Positions 57,940-64,000 of a stretch of 64,000 nucleotides of DNA are shown piece by piece. The stretch is from positions 62,001 through 126,000 of the forward strand of contig NZ_MWVI01000065.1 of assembly GCF_002087295.1 (NCBI RefSeq). Direction: 5' to 3'. The stretch's first letter is position 1; each line of letters opens with the position of its first letter. The notes under the pieces are model-generated. The model did not search any database. It was not told the origin of the DNA and saw only the letters and a program-made list of their open reading frames with translations. A program made the position numbers and the translations under genes. The stretch is from Vreelandella lionensis (lineage in GTDB: Bacteria > Pseudomonadota > Gammaproteobacteria > Pseudomonadales > Halomonadaceae).

Positions 57940-59000
57940 TTAAGGGGCTTGAGAGCTGGCGTTTGCGTTCTGAATGAGTTCATGCAGGTACGCCAGTTTC
58001 TCCCTGACGGCGGGGGCAATGACCCCCCGTGCTAAATCCAGCGGACCCATTTCCCGGTTTAGCTCATTCACCGCCATACCTACCTGATGAAACGCCCGCA
58101 GCATGCTGTCCAGCGTGCCGTCATACTCGGCGCGAGAAAGTCCCATGTGGAGTGCAGTATCCAGCACGGCTACCATATCCAGGTAAAACGCGAATGTTTC
58201 AGCGAAGTCTTCCCAAGGGTGCATGGAGGCGTAGGCGGAAATAAAGCGTGTCGGCCAGTCAGTGGGTGCTCCTTGCTGGTAGTACTGTTCTAGCGCATCA
58301 CTATAAGTGGGGTTGTTGTGATCGCCAAAGACACGGCAACTGGTGCTCTCATCTTGGCCTTTTACGAGAAGATCCCAGTAGTAGTGGCCAATCTCATGGC
58401 GAAAGTGACCGATCAGCGTACGGTGAGATTCATTCATATCCACGCGTAGCCGCTCCCGCTCAACGTCATCGGCTTCTTTGACATTGATAGTGATATGCCC
58501 ATTAGCATGGCCCGTATACACCTTTTCTTGGCTTGCTGTAGAGCGCCATAGCCCTTGGTCGGGTAGCGCATCGGCCATAAACGAGAAGCTCAGCGGCACA
58601 CGGATATTTTCCCCTTCGGTACCGTGGGGCAGCTTGAGCAGATCCAAGGTATGGAAGAGCCGCCGCTTGGCCGCTTCCAGCGCCGCCCAGCGCTCGCGGT
58701 TACCGGGAGTACCCAGGTCAGGAATCACATCGTTGTAGCGGCAGCAGTCGCAGAGTGAGTCTGCATGACCTTCAGCCATGACCACCATGCGGTTACACAC
58801 GTTTTCCGCCAGTAGTTGTGACATTGCATGAGCGCTGTGCCGCAGCCTTCATGGGTACAACGGTAGCCGCCGTTGTCTAGCGGTTCCAGCGCGACAATAT
58901 TGCTACAAGTAGGGCACCAGCCAACATCAGACTCGCAGGCCAGGCAGTGAGTGTTTTCAAAAAACAGTGGGTTGCCGCAGCGGCAGCTAAATGTCTGCAT
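57940..59000 (-). CDS. Putative zinc-binding metallopeptidase with N-terminal zinc ribbon (one apparent frameshift)
   Basis: About 353 residues. The N-terminus has several Cys pairs (FSCRCGNPLFFENTHCLACESDVGWCPTC, then YRCTHEGCGTAL) consistent with zinc ribbons. The C-terminal domain carries HEIGH (in GHFRHEIGHYYWDLLV), the HExxH metalloprotease motif, and MHPWEDFAETFAFYLDMV, whose Glu/Asp may be the further ligand. One base is missing near 58810, separating the two parts; restoring it gives CHNYLAENVCNRMV. The family is listed as putative zinc-binding metallo-peptidases. Its position beside the ATP-grasp/transglutaminase locus suggests it may process the product. Confidence 0.88.
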
Positions 59001-59191
59001 GGATGCCTCCTGGTGTTAAGCCGCGTAGTTGGATGAAACCGTCTTCTTGTCTGAAGCCCTTGGTGCATCTATAGGAAAGCTATGCTCTCTACTTTGCGGG
59101 TATGTCTTAGAAACAGCATAGCGAGGGCGCTGCCGAGAGGGAAAGGCGAATTGCATTTGGCTAAACGTTTTTGTCTTTATCGAGTGGCTAA

Positions 59192-59221
59192 TTGACGTTT
59201 ACGTTAACTTGCTGATATACC
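59192..59221 (+). promoter_or_regulatory. Candidate sigma-70 promoter of mmsA
   Basis: TTGACG (59192-59197) followed after 18 bases by TATACC (59216-59221), or after 16 by GATATA. It lies about 55 bases before the mmsA start. The remaining 190 bases back to the metallopeptidase start show no other feature. Confidence 0.45.
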
Positions 59222-59274
59222 CTACAGGCTCCCTATTAGAATCCATAACAAACACAACCACGAGGATCAGTGTT

Positions 59275-60769
59275 ATGTCCGTTCGCGAAATACCCATGTA
59301 TATCGATGGTCAGCCAGTGATGTCGCAAAGCCAGGAGTGGCGCGACGTTGTTAACCCGGCCACCCAAGAGGTAGTGGCTCGCGTTCCATTCTGCACCTCA
59401 GAAGAGGTCGAGCGGGCCGTTGCCAGTGCCAAAACGGCGTTTAAAGAGTGGCGCAAGGTGCCGCTGGGTAAACGCATGCGCATTATGCTCAAGCTTCAGG
59501 CCCTTATTCGCGAGAATACGGCAGAGCTTGCCGCGTTAATTACCGAAGAGCATGGCAAAACACTGCCCGATGCCGAGGGTGAAGTAGGCCGCGGTCTTGA
59601 GGTGGTGGAACATGCTTGCTCCATTACCTCGCTGCAGCTAGGCGAGTTGGCGGAAAACGCAGCGAACGAGGTAGATGTTTATACCATGCACCAGCCGTTA
59701 GGCGTGGGCGCGGTATTACGGCATTTAACTTCCCGATTATGCTGCCCTGCTTTATGTTCCCGCTGGCTATTGCCACGGGTAACACCTTTGTATTGAAACC
59801 CTCCGAGCAGGACCCGAGCTCTACCATGCGGCTAGTCGAGCTAGCCCATGAAGCGGGCATTCCCGCTGGCGTGTTAAACGTGGTGCACGGTGGTCCGGAT
59901 GTAGCGAATCAAATTGCTGACCACCAGGATATCAAGGCGCTGTCGTTTATCGGCTCGACTCATGTCGGCTCGCTGCTATACAACCGTGCCGCGGCGGCAG
60001 GCAAACGGATGCAGGCGATGATGGGGGCCAAAAACCACTGCGTCGTTATGCCTGACGCTAACCGCAGCCAAGCGATTGACAGCCTGTTAGGGTCTGCCTT
60101 TGGCGCGGCCGGGCAGCGCTGCATGGCGAACTCGGTAGTGGTGCTGGTGGGGGAAGCCCGGGAGTGGATAAAAGATATCGAAGCCGGTGCCCGTGGCATG
60201 AAAGTAGGGCCAGGCTCCCAGCGCGATGCAGACCTGGGGCCTTTGGTATCGCCCCAGGCGAAAGAGCGGGTTGAGCGCTTAATCAGCGCCGGTGAAAAAG
60301 AGGGCGCCACACTTCTGGTAGATGGCCGTGGCTATACGGTGGACGGCTACCCGGATGGCAACTTTGTAGGACCGACGCTATTTGCCGATGTAACGGCGGA
60401 TATGACCATTTATCGGGAAGAGATTTTCGGCCCTGTGCTGTGGTGGTTAGCGTAGAAACGCTGGATGGCGCCATCAACTTTATTAATGCCAACCCCAATG
60501 GCAACGGCACGTCAATTTTTACCAACTCTGGCTGGGTGGCTCGCCGGTTTGAAACGGATATCGACGTTGGCCAAATTGGTATCAATGTGCCGATTCCTGT
60601 TCCCGTTGCTTACTTCAGCTTTACCGGATCTCGGGCATCCAAGCTGGGTGACTTAGGCCCCAACGGCAAACAGGCGATTGCTTTCTGGACGCAAACTAAG
60701 ACCGTCACGGCCCGTTGGTTCGAACCTGAAAACGTCTCTAGTGGGATTAACAGCACCATTTCGTTGTAA
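59275..60769 (+). CDS. mmsA: CoA-acylating methylmalonate-semialdehyde dehydrogenase (two apparent frameshifts)
   Basis: About 498-residue aldehyde dehydrogenase converting methylmalonate or malonate semialdehyde plus CoA and NAD to propionyl- or acetyl-CoA, in valine, inositol and beta-alanine breakdown. MmsA-type features are ITAFNFPIMLPCFMFPLAIA, LSFIGSTHVG, the GAKNHCVVMPDA block (instead of LGG) and the nucleophile in GAAGQRCMANS, with INVPIPVPVAYFSFTGSRASKLGD near the end. One G is missing at 59712-59713 (repair GVGAGITAFNF) and one near 60439 (repair GPVLVVVSVETLDG). No mmsB or regulator gene is adjacent in the window. Confidence 0.95.
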
Positions 60770-60796
60770 AAGATTCGTTGTTATACGTTGGGCGAT

Positions 60797-60826
60797 GCGC
60801 CTCTTCCACGCTAGCGGAGGAGGCGC
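60797..60826. terminator. Hairpin between convergent genes mmsA and the 229-residue hypothetical
   Basis: GCGCCTC (60797-60803) pairs with GAGGCGC (60820-60826); the inner bases can pair further (TTCC with GGAG, imperfectly). No clear T run. Probable bidirectional terminator. Confidence 0.5.
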
Positions 60827-60833
60827 AAGCGCG

Positions 60834-61523
60834 TTAAAAACGATCAAATAGTGGCAGGCTGTCGTTGAGCAGTTGCTCAATGGGGGCAAGCTGGCTTTCA
60901 TGGAGCACTAGCAGGTAAGGGGCGTCGTGCTGCTCGCTTATGGGTGCCAGCAGTGCAAACTCACCCACTTCCAGGTGGAATTCATGGATTTCACGGGGGC
61001 CATGTGGGGTATCGCACTGAGAGCAACGATAACTGTCATCTTCGCCGTAAACCAGGCGGTGATACATCTTAAATAGCGTATAGAGGGCTAACCCACCATC
61101 AAACGCAGGCCAACGTGCAGGCGTCTCGACAATATCGTCTGTCAGCGTTTGGCCTTCTGCCTCGGCATCTGCGATGGCATCGGCAAGAGGGGCAGCTAAA
61201 ATGGCCGTGTTATCGGCAGGTAGAGGCGCATTTTGCCGGGCGGCGGTGGGAAAGCGCTCCACGGCAGTGTGGTAGTCATCTAAGCTATGTAGCGCATAAT
61301 CGGCGTGCTGCAGGTCAGATGGATCAAAGCCTCCGTTCTCCCAGCCATGAATGACACGTAGAGTGACTTGCCCGCGCTGCATCGGGCGCGCTAGCAGCGT
61401 ATGAAGCATAACGCGGATATGTAGCTGACGCTCATCCGTATCGTTTTCGAACGCACGGTAAGGGTCGGCAAAAAGCTCATGCAAACGCCCTGGCGTGTGC
61501 TCTTTAGCTTCAGAGTATGTCAT
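60834..61523 (-). CDS. Hypothetical protein, 229 residues
   Basis: Not recognised. Soluble and acidic, with a possible metal-binding segment YRCSQCDTPHGPREIHEFHLEVG (Cys-x2-Cys followed by His residues) around residues 165-187. Other features are the central GGLALYTLFKMYHRLVYGEDD and an Ala/Asp-rich stretch (ADAIADAEAEGQTLTDD). No signal peptide or membrane helix. Codon use and length argue that it is real. It is divergent from the AhpD-like gene (174-bp gap) and convergent with mmsA. Confidence 0.7.
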   Translation of the reverse strand: MTYSEAKEHTPGRLHELFADPYRAFENDTDERQLHIRVMLHTLLARPMQRGQVTLRVIHGWENGGFDPSDLQHADYALHSLDDYHTAVERFPTAARQNAPLPADNTAILAAPLADAIADAEAEGQTLTDDIVETPARWPAFDGGLALYTLFKMYHRLVYGEDDSYRCSQCDTPHGPREIHEFHLEVGEFALLAPISEQHDAPYLLVLHESQLAPIEQLLNDSLPLFDRF

Positions 61524-61697
61524 GGTGGTTTCCCTGTTAGTACGCCGCTTTGCTGATAACGTACGGCTTTTATGACATGGACTTAATAAGAGTATGGTGA
61601 GCGCGAACGCGAAATGAAAGGTGCTTTAGTTAGCAATTTGTTACCAGTTAATTTAATCGCGCTATTTATATCATGAACATAACAAGAAGGTGTCAAT

Positions 61698-62309
61698 ATG
61701 TCTGCTGCTATTAGCCGTTTTAAACTTCCCGAAACGCTGGATGATGTGCCAAGCGATATTCGTGATGCGATGTTAGCTGTGCAGGAAAAAGCGGGGTTCG
61801 TGCCTAATGTGTTTCTGATGCTGGCGCATCGCCCTGAGGAGTTTCGCGCTTTTTTTGCCTATCACGATGCCCTGATGGAGCGCGACTCCGATACGCTGAC
61901 CAAAGCTGAAAAGGAGATGATTGTGGTGGCTACCAGTGCCCGCAATCGCTGCTTGTACTGTGTGGTTGCCCATGGCGCGCTGGTACGCATTTACAGTAAA
62001 GACCCGTTATTGGCCGATAATATCGCCATTAACCATACCGTCGCGGGGCTAAGCGAGCGTCATCGTCTAATGCTCGATTTTGCGCTGCATAGCGCTATCG
62101 AACTAGGGGAATTTTCTCCGCACTGGCAAACCCGTTTAGAAAAAGTGGGGTTTACCTTAGATGACTGCTGGGATATTGGCGCCATTGCGGCGTTTTTTGG
62201 TATGTCGAATCGCTTGGTGACCCTAGCGGGCACGCCGCCTAATTCCGAGTTCTATCTCATGGGGCGCGTGCCGAAAAAGCCTGACGAATCGGTTCGCGAA
62301 ACGCCGTAA
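61698..62309 (+). CDS. Peroxidase-related AhpD/carboxymuconolactone decarboxylase-like protein
   Basis: A 203-residue all-helical protein of the uncharacterised peroxidase-related group in the AhpD/CMD superfamily. The redox motif is Cys-x2-Cys in ARNRCLYCVVAHGAL followed by His at the AhpD-type spacing. The N-terminus PSDIRDAMLAVQEKAGFVPNVF and the C-terminus NRLVTLAGTPPNSEFYLMGR are group hallmarks. Likely reduces peroxides or serves as a thiol-dependent antioxidant in the cytoplasm. AAGAAGGTG precedes the ATG. A TPP riboswitch begins about 50 bases after the stop. Confidence 0.92.
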   Translation: MSAAISRFKLPETLDDVPSDIRDAMLAVQEKAGFVPNVFLMLAHRPEEFRAFFAYHDALMERDSDTLTKAEKEMIVVATSARNRCLYCVVAHGALVRIYSKDPLLADNIAINHTVAGLSERHRLMLDFALHSAIELGEFSPHWQTRLEKVGFTLDDCWDIGAIAAFFGMSNRLVTLAGTPPNSEFYLMGRVPKKPDESVRETP

Positions 62310-62356
62310 GACTTTACTACGGCGCTGCTTTGATTGAGGATAGCGCCTTCATTCAC

Positions 62357-62446
62357 TGTCGCCAGGGGAGCCCAAAACGGGCTGAGAATGCGCGTAACGC
62401 AGACCCTGGAACCTGATCCGGTTCGTACCGGCGGAGGAAGCGCGAC
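62357..62446 (+). ncRNA. TPP (thi-box) riboswitch
   Basis: All conserved parts of the thiamine pyrophosphate aptamer are present in order. P1 strand TGTCGC (62357-62362), GGGGAGCCC..GGGCTGAGA (62365-62387, the CTGAGA core), a variable P3 helix TGCGCGTAACGCA, then ACCCTGGAACCTGATCCGG with the CCTGATCTGG-like core, TACCGGCGGAGGAAGCG and the closing strand GCGACA overlapping the start codon. The ribosome site GGAGG (62433-62437) lies inside the aptamer, so control is most likely at translation: TPP binding hides it and switches the transporter gene off. Confidence 0.95.
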
Positions 62447-63826
62447 ATGCCATACCTAACGTATGCTGTGTTAGGCGCAGCCCTGTGCTGCTTTGCATTT
62501 CTGGGTCTTCGGGCACGCTTTGGCGGCGGCTCGCTGGATGATTATGTCACCGCCCGCAACTCGCAAACTGCGTCCACTCTGGGGCTGTCTTTTTTAGCCT
62601 CTGGAATGGGTGCCTGGATTCTGTTTGCTCCACCTGAAATTGGTGCCTTTGTTGGCCCCGTGGTGCTGCTGGGCTATGCCTTTGGCTCGGCGCTTCCGTT
62701 TATTGTATTGGGCCTTTATGGGCCAAAAATACGCCAAGCGCTGCCAGAAGGGCGCAGCATCGCGGAGTTTGCTGAGGCGTGCTATGGCAAAAACGTTCGT
62801 CGCTTTGTGGCGATGGTATCTGTTGCTTATATGGGCTGCTTTTTAGCCGCTGAGTTAACTGCCATTGGGGCCATTACCGCGCTGCTCTCTGATGTGCCGC
62901 CTGCCGTGGTGATCATTGGCGTTGCTCTAACGACGCTGGTGTACACCGTGATGGGCGGCCTTCGCGCCAGCCTTGCGACCGACCGTTGGCAGGCATGGCT
63001 GCTGTTGGCCCTACTACTGGCGGTGGCGAGCGTAACGCTTTGGCGGCTACCGAGCATGCCCAGCGACGCCGCTTTACCCTCATTGCCAATCGGTAGCTCG
63101 CTCAGCGTGGCATTGACGCTGGTGATTGCTGTGACGGCTGCCAATTTATTCCACCAGGGCTATTGGCAGCGGGTGTGGGCGGCACAAGATGACCAAAGCC
63201 TTGGGCGTGGCGCCTGGCTAGGCGGTAGTATGACGCTTCTCGTGGTGATGGTAATTGGTGGCGTGGGCATGATGGCCGCCATGAGCGGTGTCAGCTTAGG
63301 TGAGCCGCCCATGCCGTTTTTTGCGCTGTTAAGCGATGCGCCGATATGGATCACTCTGCCGTCACTGGTACTTGCCGTTACCCTGGTCACGTCTAGCGTC
63401 GACACGTTACAAAACGGGATTGCCTCGCTATGGGCCAGCGGCGACCGCCCAGATGCTTTAACCAAGGCCCGCTGGCTCACTGTCGCGATCATGGTGCCGG
63501 TGATTGTGATTGCTCTGCAGGGGCTCTCGGTGCTTCGCCTGTTCCTGATTGCCGATCTGCTGTGTGCCGCCATCGTGGTACCGGTACTGCTTGGCTTATG
63601 GCAACGCATGACGCCTATGGCTGCGATAGGCGGCGGGCTTGCTGGGCTAGTGGGCGCTGTGCTGCCGGGTTGGTTGAGCCAAGGCAGTGTTAGTGCGGGC
63701 GTGATAGCAGCCACCTTCCCCGGCAGCGTACCAACCCTTGGCCCGTTTGTTGGGGCGCTGCTGCTCTCAACTGCAGTGAGTATGATCATTGCTGGAGCCA
63801 ACAAGCGCCGCGTCCTTGCCCGTTAA
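62447..63826 (+). CDS. Sodium/solute symporter under TPP riboswitch control (probable thiamine or precursor importer)
   Basis: A 459-residue SSS-family membrane transporter with about 13 helices: SLDDYVTARNSQTASTLGLSFLASGMGAWILFAPPEIGAFVG at the N-terminus and the sodium-site helix LVLAVTLVTSSVDTLQNGIASLWAS. Substrate is inferred from regulation: a TPP riboswitch lies directly before it, and SSS carriers in that position are commonly assigned to thiamine or to its pyrimidine/thiazole precursors. Sequence alone would not show it. Probably transcribed alone; the next gene begins 75 bases later. Confidence 0.88.
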   Translation: MPYLTYAVLGAALCCFAFLGLRARFGGGSLDDYVTARNSQTASTLGLSFLASGMGAWILFAPPEIGAFVGPVVLLGYAFGSALPFIVLGLYGPKIRQALPEGRSIAEFAEACYGKNVRRFVAMVSVAYMGCFLAAELTAIGAITALLSDVPPAVVIIGVALTTLVYTVMGGLRASLATDRWQAWLLLALLLAVASVTLWRLPSMPSDAALPSLPIGSSLSVALTLVIAVTAANLFHQGYWQRVWAAQDDQSLGRGAWLGGSMTLLVVMVIGGVGMMAAMSGVSLGEPPMPFFALLSDAPIWITLPSLVLAVTLVTSSVDTLQNGIASLWASGDRPDALTKARWLTVAIMVPVIVIALQGLSVLRLFLIADLLCAAIVVPVLLGLWQRMTPMAAIGGGLAGLVGAVLPGWLSQGSVSAGVIAATFPGSVPTLGPFVGALLLSTAVSMIIAGANKRRVLAR

Positions 63827-63901
63827 TCAAGGCGTTAAGCAGGAAATTTCGTTTCGCGTTAGGCTGGCAGGGGTCTGACTACTACTGTAGGTGCGATCGC
63901 C

Positions 63902-64000
63902 ATGAGCCACCTGTTACCTCCTAACGAAAATGCCCGTTTGGCTGCGCTTAACGAGCTAGCACTGTTGGATACGCCGAACGAGCCTGTTTTTGATCGCATT
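63902..64000 (+). CDS. Start of a GAF-domain sensor protein (cut by window end)
   Basis: Only 33 codons visible: MSHLLPPNENARLAALNELALLDTPNEPVFDRI. The pattern RLAAL..L.LLDTP.EP.FDRI is the standard opening of a GAF domain found at the N-terminus of many diguanylate cyclases and histidine kinases. The output domain is outside the window. Confidence 0.75.
   Translation, partial: MSHLLPPNENARLAALNELALLDTPNEPVFDRI

Noticed and set aside
59001-59190. Possible small gene upstream of mmsA
   Set aside because: No open frame with a ribosome site; only a promoter candidate near its end.
1-64000. tRNA, rRNA, insertion sequences, integrases, attachment sites, CRISPR arrays
   Set aside because: None seen on reading both strands; no transposase or integrase motifs and no regularly spaced repeats. 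A covariance or repeat search would settle it.

Overview
The window looks like chromosomal DNA of a halophilic gammaproteobacterium of the Halomonas (Halomonadaceae) type. This rests on the gene content and protein signatures: a Pseudomonas-style arginine succinyltransferase operon with two AstA subunits, FabV enoyl reductase, DbpA, a TRAP transporter, DUF3008 and DUF2252 proteins, moderately high GC and acidic proteins. It is an inference from family resemblance, not a search result. No rRNA, tRNA, insertion sequence, prophage or CRISPR array was seen. Coding density is high and most genes are housekeeping or metabolic.

Layout. 1-9.8 kb: 3' end of a GMC oxidoreductase, a cold-shock protein with terminator, an SLC13-type transporter, an esterase/YihY pair, PIN-PhoH ATPase, LysR regulator, CDF-like transporter, small lipoprotein and DUF3008 protein. 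9.9-20.3 kb: YbaK, DbpA, RIO kinase, AbrB-type membrane protein, ABC exporter, quinone oxidoreductase-like enzyme, and a hypothetical protein/MscS/DUF429-like cluster. 20.3-27.5 kb: YebC, LysE exporter, glutathione peroxidase, FabV, a PRC-barrel envelope protein with tandem repeats, a GlxA/ArgR-like regulator and an SDR. 27.7-34 kb: arginine catabolism operon astC-astA-astA-astD-astB (order as aruCFGDB; no astE here). 34-45 kb: GNAT, glycosyltransferase, Na+/solute symporter with small partner, DUF2252, SPFH/NfeD pair, DUF305, TRIC-type channel, AsmA-like protein. 45.4-48.3 kb: DctPQM TRAP transporter.

48.3-59 kb is the most interesting part. It is a double set of the circularly permuted ATP-grasp / alpha-E / transglutaminase-fold genes, arranged as two divergent units around a 434-bp regulatory region. 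The minus unit reads DUF2126-transglutaminase, ATP-grasp, alpha-E, transglutaminase; the plus unit reads ATP-grasp, alpha-E. A zinc metallopeptidase gene with N-terminal Cys pairs converges on the plus unit. These families have been predicted by comparative genomics to make, modify or cut an unknown peptide. The divergent region contains a good sigma-54 (-24/-12) promoter match facing the plus unit, with an NtrC-like site about 150 bp upstream, which suggests nitrogen control.

59.3-64 kb: mmsA, a hypothetical protein, an AhpD-like protein, a TPP riboswitch directly in front of a sodium/solute symporter (probable thiamine or thiamine-precursor importer), and the start of a GAF-domain sensor.

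A strong technical theme is that about 19 otherwise conserved genes are broken by roughly 28 single-base (or GT) indels, mostly in short homopolymers, while other stretches are clean. Each can be repaired to an intact family member by one-base changes, so I read them as sequencing or assembly errors rather than pseudogenes. I annotate the full reconstructed span and give the approximate break points.
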